A stretch of 64,000 nucleotides of DNA, from the NCBI GenBank assembly GCA_038503035.1, contig JAVSML010024016.1, positions 149,743 through 213,742 on the forward strand, read 5' to 3'. The position numbers and the translations under genes are program-made. Of the stretch, positions 1 to 11,830 are shown piece by piece. The notes beneath the pieces are model-generated. The model ran no database searches, was not told the DNA's origin, and was given only the letters and a program-made list of their open reading frames with translations. Numbering within the stretch: position 1 is the first letter of the stretch; the number at the start of each line of letters is the position of its first letter. The DNA comes from Crocodylus rhombifer (taxonomy: Eukaryota > Chordata > Crocodylia > Crocodylidae).

Positions 1-817
1 TGTCTGGATGTACCCACAGAAAGCAAGAGTACCAAACAGAGAAGAAAAAAGTTTAAATACAAGGGAAAGGGGGAGGAAAGCATGGGGGAGGGGGCAATGC
101 TGAGAGGCAAAGGTAGGTTAAAGAGATCAAAAGGGTATGGAAGAAATCAAACTTCACGTTGTGGTTGAATCAGAACTGACAGAGCCAGCTTTTCTTTATT
201 TAGGGCTATACTGTGATCACAGAGAAGATTTAATACAGCAAGGGGAATCACCCACTTGTCTGTTTCAAAGAAATCCTCCTCCTCTTTAAGTTTTCAAGCG
301 TATTTATACTTAAGACAGATAAAGAGAGAAAAAATACGACCTTGGAGAAACTAAAACAAGTTTACTTAATTGGACATCTGTGCACGGGGTAATAAGACAT
401 GAAGGATTTCTTATCTCAAAACACGTAACTGAAATAAGCAGTATCAGCATTTCTGGTCTCTGTTTTTCTAGTCAAGTAGGCCAGAAGCCCGACAAAATGT
501 ACTCCTACAGGGGGTAAACAAAGCGGTTAACTCATTGAGGGTCATAAGGGCTACAAAATCTAGTCTAAGTAATGGGATGAGAACCCAGAGTCTCTGTTGA
601 GACCATATTTAAGTCTGGGAATGATTTCATGTTCTGCAATCCTGCGTTCAAGTTGGTTTTTAAAGTTCTGTTGTTCTAATAACAGCCACTCTAAGCTCAA
701 TGATGGAAATATCTGAGAAGATTTAAGCATTGTGCCCTTCTGGCTTTTCTGCCCTTCTGGACTTGATTTCAAATCTATTTAGTACCCATGCTTTCTGCAA
801 GAGCATTCATAGCATCT
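1..817. other. No recognised feature
   Basis: AT-rich vertebrate-type DNA. I see no conserved open frame, RNA gene or repeat that I can name. Confidence 0.4.
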
Positions 818-893
818 GATGAAGTAGACTTTACCTATGAAAGCTTATGCCTTTCTGAATAAGAGACTCTAAGGTACCACCTTGCCCTACTTT
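818..893 (+). repeat. Fragment of dispersed amniote repeat (family F)
   Basis: Contains the string CTGATGAAGTAGAC, then GAAAGCTTATGC, then CTCTAAGGTACCAC. This order is familiar from a very common turtle/crocodilian interspersed repeat (CTGATGAAGT...CGAAAGCTTATGC...TAAGGTGCCAC). A second, better-delimited copy lies at about 50690-51315. I do not know its formal class. Confidence 0.5.
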
Positions 894-1363
894 CTTCCTG
901 AGTTCAAACTAACACACCTAATCACCTCTCTTCAATCCTGGGCAAGTGATCTTACTCCTGAACTAGTGTATATAAAAAGGAAGAACTGCTCCCTCCTTTG
1001 CCAACTGTATTTTGTGCAGAGCCTGAGCATTCAGTCTCTGTGCACGCCAAATAAATCGGCCCCTGGGACTGTCCACGTGGAGGAATGCCTGGTATATGGA
1101 TCCCTGCAGGGCATACATCCAAAATGCTTCATACTGTTGCAGCTGAGGCACTGCTGGACACGTTCAGAATCCAATCTTCAAGCACCTGGGGAAATTTAAT
1201 GTAGAAAACTGAAGCATCCGCAGATTTCAGGCACCTCCATGTTTAGGCAACTTTTAGCTAAACCTCTATTTTAGGCAAAGTTTTGAGGGTTACAGTTTTG
1301 GATTTAGATGCCTAAACAGGAAGTTATGCAGGCCATTGGCATTCAAATCCTTCTGTGGTTCTG

Positions 1364-1545
1364 AAGGCAATCAGGACTCATAGTAGAGGTGATATCTTTA
1401 ATTAGACCAACAAAATCTTTGCAAAAAATTTATTTTGAAAAAATCTTGTTGGTCTAATAAAAGATATCATCTCTACTATGAGTCCTGATTGCCTTTTCCT
1501 CTAGACCAATATAGCTACAACCTGGATACCTGACACTTTGTGGTT
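1364..1545 (+). repeat. Dispersed repeat with 50-bp inverted duplication
   Basis: The stretch from 1446 contains TTGGTCTAATAAAAGATATC and later GACCAATATAGCTACAACC, a phrase typical of a widespread sauropsid repeat (family G; another piece is at 10128-10205). Positions 1364-1413 are the reverse complement of 1446-1495 with two mismatches in 50, separated by a 32-nt AT-rich loop. The right arm flows into the rest of the repeat, so the left arm is probably an inverted copy of it. Confidence 0.7.
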
Positions 1546-1945
1546 CTAATGAATTCCTTGTGCAAACTTTCAAAAATTGCTTCATTTTTGGGGCCCTGGT
1601 TTCAGATATGTGACCTGAGTTCATTTAACTTCAGTTAGTGTTAGAAGCATGCAGTGTCTCTATACCAATATTGTATGTGGCATCATATACTTCAGTAGAG
1701 ATTTGGTAATTTACATCAGCAGAGTACCTGGCAAGTAGGGCCAGATCCTATCCCATCAATCTGGTGGCTACACGGACTTGGGCACCTGAAGATGATCCTA
1801 TTCCACCCTTCTTGAACTCCAGACAAAATATTAACATGCCTACTTTTGTAATAAAAGAAAGTAATCAGAATGATTCCCTAATAGCACTTTGTCAGTGTAA
1901 AGCTTCTGGAAAAAGCTTTGCTCAGACCACCCACATGTGCTATAC

Positions 1946-2201
1946 TGGGTGTGTCTACACAAGATACTGACTGTGCAGTAGCCACATAATACTGCATGGT
2001 AGTGCATCACAGCACCAGCAGTGCTAATACACTACTGTGCAATATAAATGGCTATTGAGCAGTAGTGTCACTTAAAAGGCATTTGCCAGTGCTACTGCAC
2101 AGTTACTCAGCTTACTGCATATATATTAAGTACTTGATTATACAAGTATTAAATAAATGCATAGTAACCATGGCATGGTAGCATCTCATGTAGACATGCT
2201 C
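1946..2201 (+). mobile_element. MITE, family A copy 1
   Basis: Starts near GGGTGTGTCTACACAAG (1947) and ends near CATGTAGACATGCTC, so the ends are imperfect inverted repeats. The interior is rich in CAGTAG/CTACTG-type motifs and a TTAAGTACTTG block. The same ends and interior motifs recur at 44252-45145, 50996-51255 and about 54536-56340. Two of those copies have 3-bp target duplications (AAG and ACT), which fits a PIF/Harbinger-like non-autonomous element. Here the flanks are ACT and ATT, so the duplication is eroded or my boundary is slightly off. Confidence 0.5.
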
Positions 2202-4689
2202 ATTGTGGAGTAGACTAATTAGCTCCACAGTAAAGCGTCACCATCTACACATGCACCAGTATTGGGTGCAGTAAATTAACTCCACCATAAGTTAGTACTG
2301 TTGAGGACAGTACCGTCATATGGTGGAGTACTTATGTGCACTGAAACTCAGTTGCAGATGGGGACAGAAGCTGGCTGAGGCACAAGTATGCTAAAGTGAA
2401 GGGGCAGCCTGCCACCCAGAGCCAGGGCTGACTCCCCAGACCCCCTGCCAGCCACGGGCTGCCCCATCCCAGCAAAGCATGCTGCAGTCCCAGTTGTGCA
2501 TATAGATGCTGTGCTCAGAGCAGTTGCCACCAGTGCCAGAGTTTATTTCTTTGCCTTATTTGCATATGTAGATGTACCCACAGAGTAACACATACCCTCA
2601 CAAGGATCCAGGGCAGCTAAATTACTTAACAAACACTTTGGGATCCCACATATGTCCTCTAGAAAAGTAAAGTATTATTTTTAATGTCATGATTACTTAT
2701 AAAATAAAATGTTTGATGATGTGATAAGAGATATACTGAGCAAAGGACTTAATTCAAGTCTGAGGGTAAAACTTTTGAAATGCTAGCAGGTGTCTCTTAA
2801 CAGCCCCAGATCTGCTGGCCATATTCTAGAAGTAGATCTCAAGCTACTGCATTCTAAATCTTTTTTCCTGCTTTTCTAGTCTGAATCAGTATAAAGCAAT
2901 TTCTTTCACATTCATATACAACATTAGTTTTGGTGACATCACATAATAAGAACAGAAACAAAAAACAGAAAATCTTGATTGTGTCAAGCTAGATCTGACA
3001 GTACAAATTTAACCTGTATTTTAGGCATGGTTTTGTTTGCATATTAACATCTTTCACTGCAGTTTTGTATTAATATATTTAACACCTCTTATTATAATTG
3101 CCATTTTGGATGACTGTTCTAGTATGTTTTGATAACAATCTTCCTACCTTCTCCAAATACATCTGCACCTTTAAAATATGCACCATCTATGTTTGTGAAA
3201 AGTGGATGAATATATGGGACAGAGGGGGGTATTTTTCCAATCATCATTTCTATAACCATATCAAAATGATTAATGTATTAATGTATAGGAATATGTGCCC
3301 GGGTCCTATGTGGTTTATATGCATCTTATCTTAGGTGAAGTGAAAAATTTAATTATATGAAAAAAATGCAAATTACTGCCAACTGTGTTAACGATGAGAA
3401 AATTGTATTATCTTCTAACATAAATTGTCACTGAATTGAAGAAAAGGGGTTTTGGAAGCTGATCTGATTACTGTCAGTGAAAGTGCTCAAACTCAACTGT
3501 TGGCGAATGTCCAGTACCCATCATTGAATAATCATCACCTCATCATTCAGCCTTCTCAACTGACATGCAAAACAACATCCAAATATTCATTGCACATCTG
3601 TGCTGGACAGATTATGCATTAGCAATTCAAATCAATTCAATGTACAGGCAGTTTCAGCAAAGGCGTCTGTTTGGGTGAGATGCCTTGTTGTCTGGGATGG
3701 ATAATAAGGCAACTCTGTCTAATCTTGGAGAACAATCAACCCATCTTGAGAAGGTGACTGACTACGTATGCTCTTGCCCTGACAGCAATAGAACAATAGC
3801 CCCATAATGCACTTGACTCAGCTGGTAATAAAATCTACTTTTGATTAGCAGCCATGGCTTGTGTCAATCACTGTATGATGCACCATTGTCCTCTGGTCCT
3901 GAACACAGTTTATTTACAGAGAAACAAAGGCTTTTTGGATATGGCTGCTGCCCAGAGATTGCAAAATAGATTGAGCTGTCAGCCCCACACACTAGATGAA
4001 GATTAATGAGTTGTGCAGACAATAAATATGAAGCAATGACCATAAATATGCTAATAGGTATTATCCATATACACCATAATTGCTACAAAAATTAAAAAGT
4101 AGTGTGAAGGAAATAGGTCACAGGGTGACAGATAGATAATCTTGGATTCTGGAGATCTTTGGTTCAGCTAGATTCTCTACAGGTTTATTTTCTTCAATTA
4201 AACCTTTCAAAAGACTAATTGTTTAAAAGCTGCTTGAATAATCTCTTTTTAAACAGAGGTTTATGGGAAAAATGTTTATGAAAAAGTGACTTCAATGAAA
4301 GTGTTATTAGAATGAAAAAGGTGACCATCAAAAGCATAGTATGCACTGATTAATACCTGTGATCAGCTGCCCAGCTTCATTATGAGGAAACTATACCTAA
4401 GTGGCACATCAATCAGAACTTCAAGGAAAATGTACTGAAAATGTACTGAAAAAGACCTAAATTCACCACACAAGTGAATCAGGAAATTCATCAGGGAACT
4501 ATAGATTCACATGTGTATCTGTTCTATTTGCAACTACAGCTCTTTTTAAAAGACTGAAGATGGCAAAGATGTCACAGGGCCAAATTCTAAGCAATGGTTG
4601 CACCCTAAATTTACAGTCCTGCAAAAGACTGTTCAGTTTTAAGAAAATGAGATTTCAGCCAAGCACAAGAAAATTAAACAGTTAAACAT
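2202..4689. other. Unclassified AT-rich sequence
   Basis: No coding frame or named repeat recognised. The first ~140 bases (to about 2340) resemble more MITE-like sequence, with CAGTAAATTAACTCCACC-type strings. The rest looks single-copy. Confidence 0.35.
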
Positions 4690-5075
4690 TTACAGTCTGT
4701 ATGTGTAAATGTTTTGGTGCCTGCAAATGCACCAGCATAGGCAACTGGTACCTCCCAAATCTGGGGGGGCACCAGCAGGGCACAACCAGGGGTGGGGGTT
4801 CCCAGGCAGCCAGCCACCAACTGGGGGGAATCTCCCAGAGGCCAGCCGGTGACCGGCAGAGGGGGTCCCCCAGCAGCTGATCACCAAGCATGGCACCAAC
4901 ACAGCAGCAGCCGGCATTTCCACACCACCAACGTCCCACCAGCAGACCAGAGTATTCTGTCATGGGGGGGCACAAGGCGCTCTCAGGGGGGACACGTACA
5001 TCCCCGTGCCCCCCACACACACATTGCCTATGTGCACAAGGCCTATGTGCACAAGTACAATTTGGGGTGCTTAAA
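4690..5075. repeat. GC-rich repeat patch
   Basis: A GC-rich island in AT-rich surroundings, with G and C runs and the phrase GGCAACTGGTACCTCC. Similar wording occurs in the cores of the foldback elements at 8934-9663 and 44397-45057. It ends in a two-copy tandem of GCCTATGTGCACAAG at 5029-5058. Frames open on both strands here have no recognisable protein and look like by-products of composition. Confidence 0.4.
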
Positions 5076-6377
5076 TTAAGAGGTTAAGAATGAACATTTG
5101 GTGATACTATTTAAAGCAGAAGAAAACATTTGCTTTAATCTGTGAAACCAACTAAACTTTTCTAGAAATCTACTCTGGAAACACACTGCCTCGGCCATGG
5201 AATTATTCAACGATATCTCTTTGTTGAGCACTTTATTTTTCACAGATTCTGGTGCCTGGATGGAGTAATGTGACTTAACAAGGCAAGTTCTTGCTGTGCA
5301 CTGTCACCCGGATTGAAACCAGGAGTCAGTTTGAAAAAAAAAGTAAGGCTGAACTCTTCAAAGTCCTTTCGACAAATAATTCGCAGTAAATTATACACAA
5401 GTTGAAAATACAGTCATACTCCTTTGGTATTGGAGGCTAGGCTCTGTTTTGTGAAGCTTAAACTGAGCCTCAGTCTCTTTTCTAACTTACCTCTCAGTGA
5501 GTAAGATTTGAAACAATAGATTCAGAGGCTCTCTAAAGCCCAAGAAGTGATTGATCTCAACACCAGATGCCTGTTACAGTAAATGGTGCACATACCCATT
5601 ATTCATCACTCAACTTCTTTTTATATGCTTTAATTACTGAAAAATGCATGTTGATATTTCCTTTTTTATCCTTTGGCATTAGAGTTAGTGCTTTATTCAA
5701 TCAATAACTTTCCTTAGAGCTTTTTCTTTCGAGTTCACTGCAAACTCAGGCAAACATCGGTGCATTGGTTACAGCTGACAAACAGTTTAAACATTTCTTT
5801 CCAATGAGAGAGAGACTGAAGCCCAAGATAATGACCTCAGAAAATGTACTGGCTTTACAAATTGCCACAAGCTGGCCCAGTTTGTACCCTGACAGAGGCA
5901 TGTGAGTGAAACAAGCAACTCAACTAGCTTTGATTGTCAGCTTCTTTTATAATATTCAAAAGCTCTGATTAACTAGTCAAAACTATGAGAAGAAATAGCA
6001 AAAGGTCAATTTAGCTTGGCCCTTGTGTCATCATTTACATCTTTATATGTCAGTGAGGCCAAGAGCTAGGCAAGACTCAAAAAAGGATTCTGATTTCATT
6101 TCTTGTACTTCAAAAATCTCCACTGTTACAATAGCTTAAAAGCAAGCAAGGATTTCAGAAGGGCTGTGAATCCTCATGATTCAGAACGTTAGCCAACTCT
6201 ACCCTTAGGGATCTAGGGAAGACACTTTTCCTGGGGTCAGCTATCCAGTAACTGACTACTGCAAAGCTGTTGGCATTTCCCTCAAAACCAATGGCACAAG
6301 CTGCTGTCAGTGACAAGGTCCTGGACTAAACAGAGTACTGATATGATGCAGTATAGCCATTCCTACACTCCTTAATA
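5076..6377. other. Unclassified sequence, no gene seen
   Basis: AT-rich and apparently single-copy. Nothing recognisable on either strand. Confidence 0.35.
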
Positions 6378-7575
6378 CAGGGTTGGGCAAAATACGGCCC
6401 ACAGGCTGCACGCAGCCCACGAGGCCATTCAATTTGGCCCACAGGGCCACTAAAAAAATTTCAAAAATTAATATCTTTCTGCCCTTGGTCAATCAAAAAT
6501 GATAGGCACCAAGGGCAGTAGGACCCAGGGGAAGGCCCAGCAGGCTCTCACAACAACAGGGCCTGCCCAGCCCCGCAGGCCCCTGCTGCAGCCACTCACA
6601 GCCCATGCGGGGCTGTCCAGAGCAGGCACAGGCAGCCTCAGGTGGGCTGTGAGCGGCTGCAGTCCAGGGCACCAGCCACAGGGCAGGGAGGGGCCACTTC
6701 CCCCCCACCATGCTCAACACCATCTTGTAACCCAGCCCCACTACCAGCCTAGGCCTCACGCAGCTCCAGGCTCACCCCGTGGGGCTGCGTGTGGCAGCAG
6801 CAGCTGCGGCCTCCCAGCTTGCTGGGAAGTGTTTGCCACCACTGTCTCTGGGCTCCCTGGCACATGAGCAAGCTCCAGACAGGCAGCAACAGCCAACACT
6901 GCCCAGCGCAGCACGCAGGCGGGGGGGCGCAGCTGCTGCCACAGTGCGCAGCTCCAACAGGTGAGCCCGGAGCCGGCACGGAGCCCAAGCTGGCAGCAGG
7001 GGCAGGTTACAAGCTGGTGCTGAGCTCGGGGAAAAGCAGCCCCTCGCTCACCCCATGCCCGGCATCCTGCACTGTAGCCACTTGCAGCCAACCTAGGGCT
7101 ACCTGTGCCTGCTCAGGACAGCCCTGCATGGGCTGCGAGCAGCTGCAGCAGGGAGCGCCGGCCATGGGATGGGCAAGGAGCCACTTTTCCACCCCCCCCC
7201 CGCGCTCAGCACCAGCTTCTTCCCTACCAGCAAGCAGGGGGTGAGGGCTGTGCACTTCCCCCCACCTGTACTGCAGGGCTAGGGGGCACTGGGAGTGAGT
7301 GGGCAGGGAGCCAGTGGGAGCACAGGGCCTGCACCAGTGTCCCAGGGCCAGTACCAGCAAAGCCCAGAGCAGGGTGGCAGGAGCACGGGGTCCTAGCCAG
7401 CAGGGGTTCTATGAAGCCAGGCCAGCTCCCCCTATCCCTGCTGGTGCAGCCCAACCCAGCTCCACAGACCCCTGCCAGCCTGTGCCCTACTTTGGACCCC
7501 ACCGGTGCTGGCCCTGGGACATGGGACCAATGTCCCAATGTCTTGGAACCGAAGACATTGGGACAACGGTCCCAA
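6378..7575 (+). mobile_element. hAT-type element (family C copy 1) with GC-rich foldback core
   Basis: Begins CAGGGTTGGGCAAAATACGG, close to the common vertebrate hAT terminus CAGGGGTGGGCAAA. The following GGCCCACAGGCTGC...GGCCATTCAATTTGGCCC block matches the well-delimited copy at 50782-50971. The interior (roughly 6578-7158) is strongly GC-rich and folds back: about 6578-6815 pairs with about 6905-7158. No matching right terminus is visible before the CR1 at 7576, so the element is truncated or joined there. Several frames over 100 codons lie in this region on both strands; none resembles a protein. Confidence 0.6.
7523..7573. repeat. 22-bp-arm hairpin at CR1 5' junction
   Basis: 7523-7544 and 7552-7573 are inverted repeats matching at 20 of 22 positions around a 7-nt loop. 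CR1 coding sequence starts about three bases after the right arm. Confidence 0.8.
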
Positions 7576-8930
7576 TGCAAGGGGAAAAGCTGGACCGCAA
7601 ATTTTTGGGTCAGCTTGTGGACGCACTTAAGGCAAGGGATGTACTTGTCATGGGTGATCTAAATTACCCGGACATCTGCTGCCCACATGGTCTGACCACT
7701 CACGGAGGTTCCTGGCCGAGATACAGGACCTCCATTTAACCCAAGAGATACACAGTCCTACCAGGGGGAATGCCCTGCTGGACCTGGTCCTGGCCACAGG
7801 CAATGACCTGGTGAGGGGACTCCACGTCCTCGACCACCTGGGCAATAGCAATCATCACTTGCTGGAATTCACCATCTAGTGCAGGGTGTCAAGGGCCTGC
7901 AGCAAGGCAGTAGCCTTAGACTTTAAGAGGGCCAACTTCAATGAGGCGAAGAGATTAGTGAGAGAGGCACTAGGGTCCTGGAGAGTAGGGGAACTGGGTG
8001 CCCAAGATGAGTGGTTGTTCCTTAAGGAGATGATACTCAGAGCCCAAGGGGTGACAATCCCAACAAGAAGCAAAGGGAACAAGAATGCCCAAAAGCCCCC
8101 CGACTCACCAAGGGCATTCGTGAATGCCTGATTGCCAAAAAGGAGGCGTATGCCCGGTGGAAGGAAGGGGCTATCACCAAAGAGGGTGCTGCACTTGGGC
8201 AGTAGGAATCAGAAGCATACCTATAAGCTGGGGAACTCCCTTCTTGAAAGCACAGTGGCAGAATGAGATCTTGGAATCATTATTGACTCAAAGATGAACA
8301 TGGGCCGACAATGTGAGAACACGGTCAGTAGGGCCAACCATACCTTGTCCTGCATCCACAGATGCATCACAAGCAGGACCAAGGAGGCAATCCTCCCCCT
8401 CTATGTGACACTGGTCAGGCTGCAGCTGGAGTACTGCATCCAGTTCTGGGCGTCACACTTCAGGAGGGATGTGGACAGCACTGAGAGGGTCCGAAGGAGG
8501 GCCACTTGCACGATCAAGGGACAGCAGGGCAGGCCCTACGAGGAGAGACAACAGGACCTTAGCCTGTTCAGCCTTCACAAAAGAAGGCTGAGGGGGGACC
8601 TGGTGGCTGTATATAAATTTACTAGGGGGGACCAGCAGGGTTTGGGAGAGACTTGTTCCCCCAAGTGCCTCCCGGAGTAACAAGGAATAATGGCCATAAG
8701 TTGCTAGAGAGTAGGTTTAGACTAGACATTAGAAGGCACTACTTCACAGTTAGGGTGGCTAGGATCTGGAACCAAGTTCCAAGGTAAGTGGTGCTGGCTT
8801 CTACCCTGGGGGGGTCTTTAAAAGAAGGCTCGATGTTTACCTGGCTGGGGTCATTCGAGCCCAGTTTTCTTTCCTGCCCAGGACAGGGGGTCGGACTAGA
8901 AGATCTACAAGGTCCCATCTGACCCTACAT
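7576..8930 (+). mobile_element. CR1 LINE, 5'-truncated and internally deleted (CR1-a)
   Basis: Part of the CR1 ORF2 polyprotein (endonuclease plus reverse transcriptase, RT) followed by the 3' UTR. It opens inside the endonuclease (peptides LDRKFLGQL and MGDLNYPDIC at 7586-7680), shifts frame near 7700, continues as LLDLVLATGNDLVRGL, and crosses a stop near 7879 into the endonuclease-RT linker (ACSKAVALDFKRANF, 7886-8131). Near 8195 the linker jumps straight to the RT C-terminal part (HTYKLGNSLL, then MNMGRQCEN from 8294). The whole RT palm with its catalytic aspartates is therefore missing. The tail peptide ends at 8680 and 3' UTR-like sequence runs to about 8930. It cannot encode a working enzyme. 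Confidence 0.9.
8294..8680 (+). pseudogene. CR1 RT C-terminal fragment
   Basis: A 128-codon frame matching the region after the RT active site of the CR1 copies at 21239-21763 and 28462-29379. It shares MNMGRQC, IHRCI(T/S)SR, LPLY, QLEYC, RRDVD, GQQGRPYEER and KRRLRGDLVA. The start methionine is internal to the ancestral protein. The frame breaks at the end, where the usual [10 protein letters not shown] segment continues in another frame from about 8680. It is a dead remnant of the element at 7576-8930. Confidence 0.85.
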
Positions 8931-8933
8931 CTG

Positions 8934-9663
8934 AATCTCCTAATCCAAATTAAATCAGGATACCCTTTAATCTCACCAAATCAAATCAGAACCCTCTGAA
9001 ACGATGCAGAGAGATTTGGAAAGATTTGATGATTTGGACATAGGCACAGCTTTAAATGTTTTTTCTACTTACCTCAAGGTACGAGGCGGCTCATGAATGC
9101 TGGGGTGGATGGAGCGTCCTACAGGAGTGCAGGGGGGTCCCCAGTGCACTCAGCACCAGGACCCACAGGTCTGCCAGGGAGTGTGCAGGGGACCCCCCCC
9201 CCCCCCCCAGCTCGGCAACTGGTGCCTCCTGGGTCCAGGGGGAGCACCTGGGGTCCCCCCCCACATCCGATTGCTAAGCACCTGGGGTCCCCCCCACAGC
9301 CAATTGCTAAGCACCTGGGGTCCCTCATGCACTTGGTGGTGGACCCAGAAGTGGACCAGAAGTACTTTCAGTCCACTTTTAGATTCATTGAGCATGTGGG
9401 CCCCCTCCACCGCCTGCACTCTTGTGGGATGTTCTATCTGCCTCACCATCTCAACATTCACAAGCTCCACCTGGTACCTCGAGGTACATAGAAAGAACAT
9501 TTAAAGCTGTGTCTATGGCTGAATTGTTTATTCTCTGAATCAGCATCAGACCTTCAGATTCAGCCAAATCAAATCAGGACAGTGATGCGAATCAACAAAT
9601 CGAATCATTGTCCCCAATTCAGGCTGAATACAAATTGAATACAGCCTGTTTCACACACCCCTA
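8934..9663 (-). mobile_element. Foldback hAT-like element, family B copy 1
   Basis: Right end CACACACCCCTA (to 9663) is the complement of the family terminus TAGGGGTGTG seen at 44397. The interior has inverted arms: CTACTTACCTCAAGGTACGAGG near 9064 pairs with CCTGGTACCTCGAGGTACATAG near 9470. Between them is a G/C-run core with two to three copies of a unit containing TTGCTAAGCACCTGGGGTCC (9273-9325). The other terminus is absent: the sequence abuts the CR1 3' end at about 8931. It lies in the opposite orientation to copies 2 and 3. Confidence 0.65.
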
Positions 9664-10127
9664 CTGATAATGTATGCAGCTCCACTAGGGCAACAAGAAT
9701 GGAAGCATACAGGTAGGTATAGCTCAAGATTTTTTTAGCATCATGTCCTCTATGCCTGTTCCCATAGTCCTGTTGTTACAAGTGGTTAGATTTTACAGCC
9801 CTTTGTTCAGTGAGTAGCTCCACTGGGTACATGGAAACAACTGCCTACTATAAATTGTTGCCCTGGCTTCCCCTCCTCTATCTCATCAAGCTCCTTAACA
9901 CTAATATTGTTTTTATGGAACATTATAACCTACCTGATCCCTGAATTCTCTCCACACATGAAAGGTGAGAAAAACCCTCCTCCTTTTGATAGGCTTTGAC
10001 TCCCAGTAATCAGCTTCTTTTCTTCTGCTAATTGTTTGTCTGCTACTCCTGGGAATTTCTCCACCCCCACCCCGCTTACAACTCCGGGGTTTTTTGTGTT
10101 TTTTTTTTACTATGCTGCATTGGTTCT
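9664..10127. other. No recognised feature
   Basis: Unclassified AT-rich DNA. I see no gene and no named repeat. Confidence 0.35.
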
Positions 10128-10205
10128 CAGTGCTCAGACCTGATGAAGAACGTATTGCATTCAAAAGCTTGTGTAACAGTTGATCCAATGAAAGATATCA
10201 TCTTA
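10128..10205 (+). repeat. Dispersed repeat family G fragment
   Basis: CAGACCTGATGAAGAACG, CAAAAGCTTGTGTAAC and GATCCAATGAAAGATATCATC follow the order of a common sauropsid repeat whose other portion is at 1446-1545. Confidence 0.5.
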
Positions 10206-11539
10206 AAAAATCCTTCCCATTTACCATTAAAGACCTTTATAATTCTGCTACTAATTCCCTACTCATGTCTATTTTTACAGCTTTATAGTAGCAAGTATGA
10301 TAAAGAACTTCTGGATGACAAACTCAGGTTTTTCCCTATACTGGGAAAATTGGGATCTGTCATTTACCAGCCATATTGGTGTTAATGGTGGAGGCTGTAC
10401 TGAAACAGCAGCCAGGCCGTTCTAATATACTATCTAAGCCTGGTAAAGTCAGTAAGAAAATATCTTGGGTAAATGCATCATGCTTTAGTTAATCCATAAT
10501 GATGAGATTTGGACCACCTTGGTATTCTTGCCTAATTCTATCAGGTAGCTTTAAGTATTTGTCTGTGGATGGGTATACGGATGTTCAGAGCTCACAAAAT
10601 CTCTCTGAGAATGGCTCTAAAACAATAGTTTTTCAAATACTTAAAAACTGTCACTAAGTTAAATAACGTTGCTGTACAAACATACCCATAGATTTTAGGA
10701 GTTAGGGTTTGTATCCTTAATCCTGAGAAATTGTGTTAGTTTCAGACAAATTTGCATTTTAAATGTATCAAACTGTGTCTTCATTACTTGCAGTAATATT
10801 TCATATTGGGGGGGGAGAGGGAGAGATATTTTCTGTTTTTTATCCACTGCTAGTTTGACCAGACTGCTTAAATTGCCATAGTCTTAATATTATCTACAGC
10901 CTGGTAATGATTCAGCACTTTATCTACAAGTTTTTGTGCTAGAAAATATCATGGTTGAAGCCAAGCTGCCAGAGGCTTAGAGACAGGGTGGAGCAATGCT
11001 GACTTGGGCGAATGGAAGACCCAAGGACTTGTGAGGGACAAGGTTGGACAGAGGGCTAGAGTTTATCAGAAGCACACTAGCCAAAGGCCTGGGGACCGGG
11101 CAAGGTAGGCCAAACCAACACAGTACAGCTGGCTGTAAGGTGGGGCAAACCCAGGCTGGAAACTTAAGGCATAGGAAGACAACAAATAGGGGCAGCAAAG
11201 GGGACTAGATGCGGCAAAGAATCCAGTCAGGGACTTGAAAGAAGTTCTGTGAAGAGAAGCATGAAGTGGTGTTGCTAGCTTGGGCCATTTTTTAAGGGCC
11301 TGACCAAACCTGTAGAGGTACAGCTAAAAGATGAGGCCTAAAGCCAACATGAAAGTAAGAACAATGTGACTCATGTAAGCAGTACAAGTACCATGTCAAC
11401 AGGATGTTTAATCAAGGGAAAGTCAGAGAACTCCACAGATCCAAGAAGACCTGCTGCTGGTCTGCATGCCCATCCTCCTCCCCCCTCCTGAGTCTCCCTA
11501 AGTGGTACAGGTGAGAATCTATATTGAGCTTCTGCAGGT
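10206..11539. other. Unclassified sequence, no gene seen
   Basis: Apart from a short G run near 10809 I see nothing nameable. The part after about 10960 has a richer, LTR-like composition but no boundaries I can defend. Confidence 0.3.
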
Positions 11540-11830
11540 AGCCTTACATGCTGGGATAAGTGTGTATCTTGTGCTTTATAAACAATAAAAGGTTGGGCTA
11601 TAGACCCGTCTCTTGCTTCTTTTGATAGTAACCAACCAAGCAGTTTATGATTGCTTGCTGCCCCAGCTGTAACTGGAAAGAAATAAAGATGCCTTGTGTC
11701 TGTAAGAAGACTGTTTCTTGTGATTTGCTGTCCAGCTCTGGGAGTTTCTTTGACGTGGTGCCTGGGCTTCCTTGCTGTTTCACTCTTGACACAGACATCA
11801 CCTAAAGATGCCTGTCGCTATGACAGCATT
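11540..11830 (+). repeat. Possible LTR remnant
   Basis: GCTTTATAAACAATAAAAGG near 11573 combines a TATA-like box with an AATAAA signal. A second AATAAA lies near 11683 (GAAATAAAGATGCC), followed by GT/T-rich sequence. This resembles the R-U5 part of a retroviral LTR. No TG...CA boundaries or target duplication were found, so the call is weak. Confidence 0.3.

Noticed and set aside
4682..5087. Frames on both strands near 4.7-5.1 kb
   Set aside because: GC-rich repeat patch with a Pro/Cys/Trp-rich translation; no protein family.
7007..7662. Several overlapping frames of 100-185 codons on both strands
   Set aside because: They lie in a GC-rich foldback where stops are rare on both strands. No domain, biased low-complexity composition and no splice or promoter context.
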